From contig KB302699.1 in NCBI GenBank assembly GCA_000328365.1, forward strand, positions 157,048 through 221,047: a stretch of DNA of 64,000 bases. Reading direction: 5' to 3'. A program made the translations under genes and the position numbers. Positions 51,762-61,866 of the stretch are shown here, piece after piece; position 1 is the stretch's first letter; every line of letters begins with the position of its first letter. The notes below the pieces were generated by a model, which saw only the letters and a list, made by a program, of their open reading frames with translations, did no database searches and had not been told where the DNA came from. This stretch comes from Capitella teleta (lineage: Eukaryota; Annelida; Polychaeta; Capitellidae).

Positions 51762-52112
51762 GTGAGTGAGTGAGTGATGGGGTTTTACGGCTCCACCCAA
51801 ACCATTCAGATGATACGGGTGCCAGAACAGAAGGCCCGGGACCGGGGTTTCCCCCTAACTCTTATCAATAAATCCCAAGGGTTCTTTATCCTGCATACCA
51901 CCATAGACAGTAGTACACAGCGCCCGGCCTTGTTACGCAGTTGGGCAGCACTGCAGAGTCACCGAAGAATTACAATTATAACGAATTACAGTTATAATTC
52001 ACAATCATGACGCCCGTGGCCTGATCGGGTCTCAAATCCGAGACCTCGACCCCCACGGCATTGGATTGTAGTCAGCAGTTTAACCCACTGAGCTATCCGG
52101 TGCCCCCCCCCC
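51762..52112 (-). mobile_element. tRNA-derived SINE, copy 1, with target-site duplication
   Basis: On the minus strand the element opens with a tRNA-like head: GCACCGGATAGCTCAGTGGG (Pol III A box TAGCTCAGTGGG), then a degenerate B box GATTTGAGACCC. A body of about 250 bp follows, ending in a (CACT)n-type tail. The 13-bp word CCGAGAACCTGGA flanks both sides (51749-51761 and 52113-52125), a clear target-site duplication showing retroposition by LINE machinery. A long C/G run sits at the 5' head. The second copy at 59791-60079 confirms the family. The body carries no sequence I can assign to a named SINE core. Confidence 0.9.
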
Positions 52113-52397
52113 CCGAGAACCTGGAAGTTATGGAACAGTTTCAAGTTAAACTGAAGTCTTTTAAGTTTTGCCTTGTGACTTGTTATGCATGCTAGAAATA
52201 TAATGTAGAAATTTTTTGACATGTGACGGCTTGCGTCCTGGTAAAAAAAAAAAGTAAAAAAAAAAATTTAAATTAAAAAATTAAAATCTGATTGATTGCT
52301 TGAATTGATTTCTCAAAAAATTATTCCTTTTGCAAGCTTCATTAGAACTGTCTAGTAGATGTATTATTATTTTCTATTGTTATTATTATAATTTTTA

Positions 52398-52628
<231 letters not shown>

Positions 52629-52855
52629 TGATTCTTGTTATTATAAATTTTGTTATCATTATATAATTCAGCTAAAAGCAATTTCTTTTGTTATTAAAGA
52701 ACTTTTATTCAATCATAACATAAAAGGTGCGAAAATAACAGGTAGCCTCAAATTTATCACTTGTAAAAATTTCTCTCCTAAACTAGCTGACATACTACAG
52801 CGAGCCCAATACAGACCTCGCCCGAGAATCTGTGCTACTCCTAAACCAACCCTCG

Positions 52856-52902
52856 CTGGGGCAGCGCCCCAGTACAAGTTCAGGGCTGACTACGCCCCTG
52901 AA
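52856..52902. repeat. Two adjacent small perfect hairpins
   Basis: CTGGGGC-AGC-GCCCCAG (52856-52872, 7-bp arms, 3-nt loop) is followed by TTCAGGG/CCCTGAA (arms 879-885 and 896-902 in 52.8-52.9 kb, 10-nt loop). No T-run follows, so this is not an obvious terminator. It lies about 400 bp upstream of GBA2. Confidence 0.5.
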
Positions 52903-53296
52903 GAATCCTAGGTTCCGAAATCCAAGAATAATCGACTCCGGTTTGTCGATATCCTTGGGAGGAACTTTTGATAAAATAAAAACGAATGATTCATGCGTTT
53001 CGCGATGTCTAATGGAGATCATCTTCTTTGAATGAATTAAACGGATAAATTACTTAGCACCGCACCCTGCCAAACAGTGTTTGGTGGCTGTTTCTTCGAC
53101 AGTTTACTCCTCTTAAAACGCTCCTGGTGAAGGCCCTGCCGGCTATTCGTCTCTGAGTCGAGGTTAGCAGACGACGGATGCCTTCGGAATTATCAAGCGA
53201 TTATCATTATCAACATGATTATATCATTTTCTCTCCTCATATCATGATTAAATCGCTCCTTGTGTGAATTCATCTCATTTCCTCCAGACGTTCACC

Positions 53297-56200
53297 ATGG
53301 CTGAGGAGATTGCTCCTTGGTTGGATCCCAGACCTCTTTCTGAGATTGAAGGCCTCCCTACTTTCGGATATCGTCTGAGATTTGATCACGAATTCAAAGA
53401 GCCATGCCACCCCTTCATGCTTCCTAAAATCAAACAAATCCCTGGACTTCTTGGCATGTCATGGAGGTACTCAATTGACATTTGTTATTTTAACTTCTGT
53501 ATATGTGTATTGCTCGTAAAATTTTTATTATGATAATTGAAACACACATTTTTCTTAAACACTGCTTAATCACAGATACACTTACGCTTGGCTCAAGTTC
53601 CATCATCAGGGAAAGAAGATGTTCATAGATAATTTGAACCTAGTTCCCTGGAAGCCAATATACGGTTCGTTTTTTAATTTCCCTTCCGCTGCTGATTCTC
53701 CTTTTGACAGGGGCTCCTATCGGGGGCATTGGCTGCGGCTCCATTGGTCGTGGGTTTCGTGGAGAGTTCTGTCGATTTCAGATGATTCCCGGAATGTACA
53801 CTCATAAAACAGTCGAAGCAGACCAAGTGCGTCCTCTGCCACCAATCTCTGCTCTTTAAATTCTTTTGCTTCCAGTTTATTCTCACAGTGCGCAAATCAA
53901 ACGAGACCATTCACCAGTGCGTTCTTTCGCCCCTTAAACTCAAGGGCAAACGTCTGTCGTCATGGCGCTGGGGTTTCCCGTCTCAACAGGCCACGTACCA
54001 TGCGCTGTACCCTCGCTCCTGGACGCGATATGAAATCCCGGAATGTGATCTAACGTTGATATGTCGCCAAATTTCTCCCATCTTCCCGAATGATTATCAA
54101 GTCGGTAATTGCTAAATTTCTTTGCTTTTGATCAATTTCCTTTTCCATCTCATAGGAGACGTGTTTCCCGGGTTCTGTTTTCGTCTGGGAAGTGATCAAC
54201 AAGGGTTCGGATGCTGTTGATATCAGCCTGACCTTCACCTTCAAGAACGGCCAGGGAGTGAAGGAAGATCGTTCGGGAGGCGTGTGGAGCAGGGCGTTTC
54301 AGGAGGGCATCACCGGCACTGATGACTGCGTCTCTGGCGTAGAAATCCACCAAAAGTTCAACGACCTGCCCTGTGTGTATGGAGTGGCCGCTAAACATGG
54401 GGTGAGCATCATCATGCTGGTCGTTTGCCGTCAGTTCTTATTCTTATTCATTCTTATCTCTCAGCCCGGTATCAACGTCAGTGAGAAATCTTACTTCAAT
54501 CCTCAAAGCACGGGAGAAGAAGTGTGGAACGACCTCCTTGCTGAAGGCTCTCTGAAATCTACTCCAGGTTTGCTTCTCATCGATACAATTCCCGACGTCA
54601 ATTGTAACGTTTCGTATCGTTCATAGTTTCTGGTTCAGAAACAGCCAAAGGCGAAGAACTAGCGTGCGCTGTTTGCGCTAAGACGACCATATCTCCTTAT
54701 TCGCATACATCTCTGACATTCTCTCTCACGTGGGACATGCCTATCATCCACTTTGGAGCGAAAAGAAACAAATATCACCGGTACGTCGCGTGTAAATATT
54801 TCCTCTCTTAATTGGTTACTTCGCAGGCGTTACGCTCGCTTTTTTGGGCATGATGGTTGCGCGACTCCGAGATTAGCGGCTCACGCTCTGAATCACTTCA
54901 CGTCGTGGGAGGAGAAGATCGCTGAATGGCAGCAACCCACCCTCAAAGCAAAGTACCATTCGCACGTTCACCAGCGTGATGCTGTATCTTGAATTTTCAG
55001 TAAGCTGCCCGCTTGGTACAAGTCTGCCCTCTTCAATGAGACGTATTTCATCAGTGACGGGGGCAGTGTTTGGGTCGATTCGATTGACGTCAAAGATGCG
55101 GTGTCTGAACATCCCTTTGTGCAGGAGTTTGGCAAATTTGCATATCTCGAAGGTTTGTGTTAACAGCTTGGTTCAAACTTCAAACTCTTAAAGTTTAATT
55201 TTTCATTGTATATCATGCTTTGATGCTTTGATTTCCTGTAATGGATATTTCTTGTAATCACACGTGTTATGTAATCTGAGGGAAACAAAGAGGGTTGAGC
55301 ACTGTGTCTAACAATATCTGCTTCATGTTCAGGGCACGAATATCGCATGTACAACACCCTTGATGTCCACTATTACGCTTCCTTTGCACTCATGAAGCTC
55401 TGGCCGAACCTTCAGCTCTCCCTGCAGTATGACATTGGTGAGGTGTTCATCTTGCGTACGTATGCCCTTTAACCTCTCCTCTTTCTCAGCCTCTTTCGTG
55501 CACGGTCGAAGACCCCAAACTGGTGAAATTTTGCATGAATGGAAAAATCGACGTGACTAAATCAGCCAACAGCATTCCTCATGATGTTGGCGATCCAGGC
55601 GAGAAATAAATAAATCCGTTATGATTAACATTTACTAATTAAATCCGCAGATAACGAACCATGGTCCCGGTTAAACGCTTACATCATTCATCCAACCAAC
55701 GAGTGGAAGGATTTGAATCCGAAGTTTGTGCTCCAGGTGTATCGTGATTATGTCTTCACCAAAGATGAGCAGTACTTGTACGAAATGTATCCTCAATGCA
55801 AGGTATGTGGGCTTTATTCTCGGCTTAATCGTCACCACACATCCTCAGGCTGTCATGGACCATTCCCTACGCTGGGATGTTGACCGCGATGGAATTATCG
55901 ATAACTCGGGCTTTGCTGACCAAACCTACGACGCATGGACGGTCACGGGGGCCAGGTGAGCGGGCGTTTGGTCGGATGACCTTTGACCCATTTGGGGTTC
56001 ATTTAGTGCGTATTGCGGTGGGTTGTGGCTGGCAGCGGTGAAGGCTTTCACTGAGATGGCGCACCGACTGGGTGTTGTTGAGGATTTGATGAAATACGAG
56101 GAAATTCTGGAAAGAGGAAAGAAGAACTTTGAGGAGAAATTATGGAATGGTTGGGTTGACTGTGCGACTGTTCATTCGGGATAAAATGCTGTAATCTCGC

Positions 56201-56877
56201 AGGTGAATACTACAATTACGATTGCAGTGAAAGCGGGCACCATGACAGCATCATGGCTGACCAGATGTGTGGCCAGTGGTTCCTCAAAGCCTGTGGTGTG
56301 GCAGATAACGCGGTTGGTTCACTAGGCCGTCTCCTGTGAAACCGGGTCAATTATTATGTAATACATTCCAGGTCTTCCCCTCGGCCAACGTGAAGAGGGC
56401 GCTTGAGGCTGTGTTCAAACACAACGTGCTTCCCTTTGACGGGGGTCGGATGGGGGCCATCAACGGAATGAGGCCAAACGCAAAGAAAGACGTCACCAGC
56501 TGTCAATCGGATGAATTCTGGACCGGAGTGACATACGCCCTCGGTGCAACTATGATTCAAGTGGTCAGCATTCAGTTTACACAGAATATGTATTTTTTTT
56601 CCTGGTGCAAAACTGTCTCATTTTATCTGCAGTGTTTTGATGATTCAATTCTCGATTGTTCTCATTTCAGGGTATGATTGACAAGGGCTTCCAAACTGCA
56701 TACGGAGCATACCATACGTGTTGGGAGCGGTATGGTTTGGCATTTCAAACGCCGGAGGCTTATTTCGATAACAGACGCTTCCGTTCTCTGGGCTACATGC
56801 GTCCATTGGCCATCTGGGCCATACAACACGCGGTCGAGAAATTCCATCCACAATTCTTTGAAAATCCTGCATTCTAA
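53297..56877 (+). CDS. GBA2: Non-lysosomal glucosylceramidase GBA2 (GH116), 17 exons
   Basis: Hydrolyses glucosylceramide to glucose and ceramide at the cytosolic face of ER/Golgi/plasma membranes. Exons: 53297-53466, 53576-53664, 53711-53826, 53876-54100, 54156-54401, 54465-54567, 54627-54780, 54827-54952, 55001-55152, 55333-55442, 55490-55598, 55651-55802, 55849-55955, 56007-56149, 56203-56312, 56372-56560, 56671-56877. Together they make 835 residues in one frame (human about 927; the poorly conserved N-terminal extension is shorter here). Signatures: [35 protein letters not shown] with the probable nucleophile Glu423; FADQTYDAW (606-614) with the probable acid/base Asp; LAFQTPEAY near the end. 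There is no signal peptide, as expected. The ATG has a good context (TTCACCATGG); an acceptor-like TTTCCTCCAG just before it may end a 5' UTR intron. The exon 10/11 joint is the least certain. The intron after 55598 is GC-AG. Confidence 0.95.
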
Positions 56878-59529
56878 CGGATATTTTTGTGTTCATTCTT
56901 ATTCACAATTATTTATGGGTCCATACGCTTGCAACATCTCTTTTTATTTCTATTTTTATCGAGTATTATATTTTGATGATTTTTCTTCTCTTTACACTTA
57001 CGGCATCTAGTAACTTTTTCCGGTGTATCAGTGTTGCTATGACGACGCAATGCTCTTATCAATAATCTGCTGCAGTTGTGTACAATGTTTTCCGTGACGT
57101 TGTTTAACGTTTGCTGAGCTCGTGAATATTTCCTGAATGTAGCAAAACAATTGTTATTTTCACAAAATTTACTGCGCTAACTATGGCATAATTGTTTTGG
57201 TGGAGCATCAGAATTGAATGAAGCCGTTTGACTCTTATTAAATGTATAATTTATTCTAAACCTGCATTTGAGAGGTAAAATGAAAGCAAAATAAAATTCT
57301 GTGTTAAGAAGATTTGTATCTCTCAAACAATAACTGAAATTATGCATAGTTATTTGCACAATTCACTTTGTCAACAAGATTCACAGATCTGGAGGCCACA
57401 ACGGAAGTTTATCAGAACAGTTGTTTCCGTGCGTTTATTCACTGCTCACATATTATACTGCTCCTCATTTCAACCAATTAAATTGTTGTACAGCTGCAGT
57501 TCAGTGCTAAGTGCAATATAGTTGTAAGGTGCTTCGTTTTCGGCTTTATTTATCTTGTATTTTATAATTTTACTCTTTCTTTGTTATTATTTTTTTCTGT
57601 TTATTATTCTGTACTTATCTACATATTTTTTGTTGTCGACTAACGTTTTTTGTGTTTTTCACCTCCAATCTTTACTTCATTTAATTACTACTTTTACAGA
57701 GATTGGGTATAATTTTATTTTATTGAATTACTTGATGTAAATTCTGAATTTTATCTTCAAGCAAACTGATGACTAAATTCATAATTGATTTGAAATATTT
57801 TAACAAAATATATAACATGTATCTCTTATGTCTCGTGACGCTAAAATTAAGATCAGTTTTTATATTTTAAACAATTCTTGGCATTTTAACTCTTAGTTAT
57901 TTTCTATTTATATTATAACATTGTTTATTTACTTATTGAGCTTCATTTTATCATTCCCCTGTTCATATTTTATCGTTTTTCTGCATTCAATGGAATCAAT
58001 AAATAATTATCATCTGAGTTTCAATTTTTCCGTAGCTACGTGCAGAGCAGTTTTCCGAGTGAGGCGAACGCCAGCAATTGCTTTGCCGAGCAATGAACTT
58101 TGCCGAGCCGGGTCTTTTTCACGGAAATTCCCGAGTCAACTTCAGGTTTTTGTTCAAAGTGTCCTCATCGCACACACTCACGCTTCATTGCACCATTGTT
58201 AAACAACTGTTAAAAACTACTCACCCAGTTATTGCTACGATTTGCCAAGGTTTTGTGTTCCTGTTACAATAGCACTAATCCTGTTGTATCAACTTGCTGC
58301 ACACTCACGTACAATAGGGATCATCCAGTGCAAGGGATGCATTGGTTGATTCAGATGCGTTTGCACATTAGATAAGTGCAGCCAGCAAGCATTATATGGT
58401 ATTATCTTTGGTATATTCATAAAGAGTTGCCAATGACCTTTAATTTGATGCAAAGGGAAATTAAATACCTCTTCCAGTTAAGAAGTTATGACCATTTGAA
58501 TTATGCGACCGTCGGGATGTCAAAATGCATGAAAACGCGATTGAATAATAATAAATTATTGCTCTAAATTTTTATCACGCACGTACGTCACCATGGTAAC
58601 GGAGCGTATTTCAGAGTTCACATCATAACCCGTAGAATGATCCGTTGTAAATGCCTTCCTTTGGCTACACTTGTAAACCGAGAATCTCATGAAAACTCAT
58701 AATAGAATGCCGGTATGTATCGTAACTGTATGCGCTTGAAGCCTTGAAATTATCGCCTTTTCATTGTTAAATTAGTACATGATGACTGCAAGTCAAGCAG
58801 AGGGTCTAGTTCAAAAATGCACATAATTGTTGTTGCATTTCGAAGTTAAGATGTTGACCTACCGGAATACAGTGAAACTCGAAACTTGAGAATATTTTCG
58901 CCTCGGGCGGTTTTATTCTTATGATTATATCTTTCTTACGCTCAGTGCCAATTTAGACTGATTTCATAGTGCCAATATAAGTGGCCGTTCACATTTCACC
59001 AGCCACTATTAAAGGTTCACCTTTTTTACCTCTCTATGAAAACATTAAATTTATTTTCTTTCTAAATGGTATCTTCATTTTGATGTTCTTAATTCTTGCA
59101 CTATGACCTCATTTTGCAGATGCTCTTGGCTTTTATCATTTTACTTGATCTTCGATTGACATCCGAGCAATGAGTTCCTTCAAATAACAATCAGATCAAA
59201 GGGAATTCAGCGCCAGAATAGAACATGAACCCCAAAGAGATAAATGCAAAGTCGCTCAACTTGCTCACTAGCAATTGGGGCTGACAAATTGCATGCATTT
59301 ACTTTATCTAAATATAATGAGCCGAAATGATGACTGAAGATCATAACGCATAAGTACGTTATGATAGACGTCATCGATTCTTCCTGAAAGCTCCAGTCAG
59401 AACGTTTTCATTTGTATTTAAAATATAAGTTATGTAAATGGAAAATACAAATCGATGAAGGTACATGTAAACATTTCCTATAAGGTGAAGTTGAATTAAA
59501 ATTCATCGGTCCATTATGTAAAACAACGC
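56878..59529. other. GBA2 3' UTR and intergenic sequence
   Basis: T- and A-rich DNA. The first canonical polyadenylation hexamers after the GBA2 stop are ATTAAA at 57237-57242 and AATAAA at 57290-57295. Past about 57.5 kb I see only short, low-complexity open frames and no gene until the tRNA. Confidence 0.55.
59520..59523 (-). terminator. Pol III terminator of tRNA-Asp
   Basis: TTTT on the minus strand, 6 nt past the tRNA 3' end, the minimal Pol III stop signal. Confidence 0.8.
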
Positions 59530-59601
59530 CTCCCAGTCGGGGAATTGAACCCCGGTCTCCCGCGTGACAGGCGGGGATACTCACCACTATACTAACTAGG
59601 A
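59530..59601 (-). tRNA. tRNA-Asp (anticodon GUC)
   Basis: 72-nt cloverleaf on the minus strand. The acceptor TCCTAGT pairs with ACTGGGA (one T-G wobble), with discriminator G. The anticodon stem CCCGC/GCGGG carries loop CTGTCAC, anticodon GTC. The T-arm CGGGG/CCCCG has loop TTCAATT. A box TAGTATAGTGGTGAGTATC and B box GGTTCAATTCC are intact. There is no intron and CCA is not encoded, as in eukaryotes. It looks functional. Confidence 0.98.
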
Positions 59602-59790
59602 ATGGCTGTGAAACATAATCTCAAATGCAGAATATATTTGTGGATCTATATTAAAGAACTATCAATGCTCATATTTAAATAAATGAGTGCTAGTGCATCG
59701 AACGTGACTGCCCATCCTTCTATCACTAACACATGTCCTGTATTCATTGTGTACACACACAGTAGCACATGCATACACCAGTCATGTGCA

Positions 59791-60079
59791 GTGATTTGGG
59801 GTTTTACGGCTCCACCCAACCCGTTCGGGTGATACGGGTGCCAGAACAGAAGGCTCTTATCGATAAATCCCAAGGGTTCTTTATCCTGCATACCACCATA
59901 GACAGTAGTACACAGCGCCCGGCTTGGTTACGCAGTTGGGCAGCACTGAAGAATTACAATTGTAATTCACAATCACAACGCCGTGGGCTGATCGGGTCTC
60001 GAACGCGGGACCTCGACCCCCACGGTCGGCATAGGATTGCAGTCAGCGGTTTAACCCACTGAGCTATCCGGTGCCCCCC
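59791..60079 (-). mobile_element. tRNA-derived SINE, copy 2
   Basis: Same family and orientation as 51762-52112. It keeps a better B box (GCGTTCGAGACCC) and the same A box TAGCTCAGTGGG. It lacks a block of about 23 bp present in copy 1 and differs around the AT-rich middle. The two copies are otherwise closely similar across their length, so they belong to a family that was active not very long ago. I could not find a convincing target-site duplication for this copy. It lies 190 bp from the tRNA-Asp gene, but its head is not tRNA-Asp-like. Confidence 0.88.
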
Positions 60080-60233
60080 TTACCAATGTATAGGATACAC
60101 AGGTGAAATAATATAGTCACCACTCTCGGCTGGCTATGAGCTGATGTCATTATTGTTAATAATATTATGCAACGAGTGGCATTGCTGGCATCCGAGTTCC
60201 TTGATTCTCAATTTTACATTAAATTATTGCACA

Positions 60234-60288
60234 TTGACAATATTATTAAAGTAATATTGTCAATAAAATTATTGACAATATTATTAAA
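60234..60288. repeat. Palindrome with partial direct copy
   Basis: Perfect 12-bp arms, TTGACAATATTA and TAATATTGTCAA (60234-60245 and 60252-60263), with a 6-nt loop. The left arm plus loop is repeated directly at 60271-60288 (ATTGACAATATTATTAAA). No known element is recognised. Confidence 0.85.
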
Positions 60289-60550
60289 ATATCACAATCA
60301 TTTTCACCGATCAGTGCATGTATACAGCCAATGTTATAATAGCACACACAGGTCACGTGACAGGTGTAGGTGGCGAAGCAAACGACCGGTTCAATCTGAG
60401 CACGTGAACTTCGAAAAGATGACAGGGATGTACGTAACTACACGTATTGCAAAATTTAATATTTAGATGAAGTAAACTTAAACATTATAAATTAGATTAA
60501 TGAAGAAAGTACGCAAAAAAACAACAACATATTTACACGTAGGAAAGTGT

Positions 60551-61802
60551 TCATTCCATCGGAGAACATGTCTCAGCATCTTCTCTCTGTTCACGGATTC
60601 TTTCTTGGACGTTGTCCATCAGTCGGCCTCTGGTCATCGTTTCCGATATTTGCTGCCGGCGGGCGAGCGACCGGCAGGACACCACCTCCCGGCGCAGCCG
60701 GCGTGGGTTCGGCAGCCGCCGTTTAGGGGTGAGAGTCGGCAGAGACTTTGACGGGCGGAATCTTGGATGGCAGTAGGGCGAACTGGGTAAGGCGTCCGGA
60801 GACTGTGGTGAGCAACAGGCACCTGTCGTATCCATGGCAACGGGGTACTCTTGTCCTAGTTCAGCATCTTCCTCGGGTGTCGATTTTTCAGGCACATGCA
60901 CCGCTTCTTCTGTGATGGGAGAGAGATGCTCATCTCCTGGTTCAGCATCTTCCTCGGGTGTAGATGTTTCAGGCACATGCACCGCTTCTTCTGTGATGGG
61001 AGAGAGATGCTCATCTCCTGGTTCAGCATCTTCCTCGGGTGTCGATTTTTCAGGCACATGCATCGCTTCTTCTGTGATGGGAGAGAGATGCTCATCTCCT
61101 GGTTCAGCATCTTCCTCGGGTGTAGATGTTTCAGGCACATGCACCGCTTCTTCTGTGATGGGAGAGAGATGCTCATCTCCTGGTTCAGCATCTTCCTCGG
61201 GTGTAGATGTTTCAGGCACATGCACCGCTTCTTCTGTGATGAGAGATAGATGCTCATCTCCTGGTTCAGCATCTTCCTCGGGTGTCGATTTTTCAGGCAC
61301 ATGCATCGCTTCTTCTGTGATGGGAGAGAGATGCTCATCTCCTGGTTCAGCATCTTCCTCGGGTGTAGATGTTTCAGGCACATGCACCGCTTCTTCTGTG
61401 ATGGCAGAGAGATGCTCTTGTTCAGCATCTTCCTCGGGCGTCGATTTCGTCAGGCACATGCACCGCTTCTTCTGTGATGGAAGAGAGATGCTCTTGTCCT
61501 TGTTCAGCATCTTCCTCGGGCGTCGATTTTGTAGGCACATGCACCGCTTCTTCTGTGATGGCAGATAGATGCTCTTGTCCTTGTTCAGCATCTTCCTCGG
61601 GTGTCGATTTTGTAAGTACATGCACAGTTTCTTCTGTGATGGGAGATAAATGCTCTGGTATGAACTCCTTTGTGAGTGTGTTCACTGTCCTGAATCTGGT
61701 CATGACCGGTTCCGATGGTTTGCGCAGCTGACGAGTCGTCAGTGTCACCTTGAACCCAACTCGTTTGCGGATGAACTTTGCGGTGGACTTGAAGATCTTC
61801 AT
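60551..61802 (-). CDS. Repeat protein with basic ends and acidic 27-residue repeats; frameshifted in this assembly
   Basis: Family not recognised. A TATA box (61859-61866) precedes an apparently intronless unit. The N-terminal part, from ATG 61802 (MKIFKSTAKFIRKRVGFKV), is strongly basic. It passes into about ten tandem units of 27 residues (81 bp), consensus HLSPITEEAVHVPEKSTPEE plus DAEPGDE. A unique basic tail follows, containing FRPSKSLPTLTPKRRLPN and ending QREDAETCSPME at 60551. A single extra base in the third unit (near 61447-61452) shifts the frame. As assembled, the first frame stops at residue 126, and the remaining repeats and tail lie in another frame, reachable from an internal ATG near 61463. 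This may be a sequencing or assembly slip in repeats, a polymorphism, or decay. No signal peptide or membrane segment is seen. The acidic repeats are rich in Glu, Pro and Thr. Confidence 0.55.
60840..61660 (-). repeat. 81-bp coding minisatellite, about ten units
   Basis: Anchors of the shared word CAGGCACATGCA end at 60900, 60981, 61062, 61143, 61224, 61305 and 61386, exactly 81 bp apart. Three more diverged units lie to 61624, the first of them shortened by 6 bp. Units come in types (ETST, EKST with AMHV, TKST); the block 60981-61386 reads as two copies of an ETST-EKST-ETST trimer. Confidence 0.95.
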
Positions 61803-61858
61803 GCTTGTGACTGAGCGCTAGTAGGCTAATAATATGGCCTCATCATTGGTCGCCTTAC

Positions 61859-61866
61859 CTTTTATA
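61859..61866 (-). promoter_or_regulatory. TATA box of the repeat-protein gene
   Basis: TATAAAAG on the minus strand, about 57 bp before the ATG at 61802. This predicts a start site near 61835 and a very short 5' UTR. Confidence 0.6.

Noticed and set aside
57921-58272. Open frames following TTTTTCCGTAG, considered as a terminal exon of a gene after GBA2
   Set aside because: Low-complexity hydrophobic start and no recognisable homology.
60834-61568. 244-codon plus-strand frame rich in Ser and Gly across the repeats
   Set aside because: Antisense shadow of the 81-bp coding repeat; it has no unique conserved ends or promoter.
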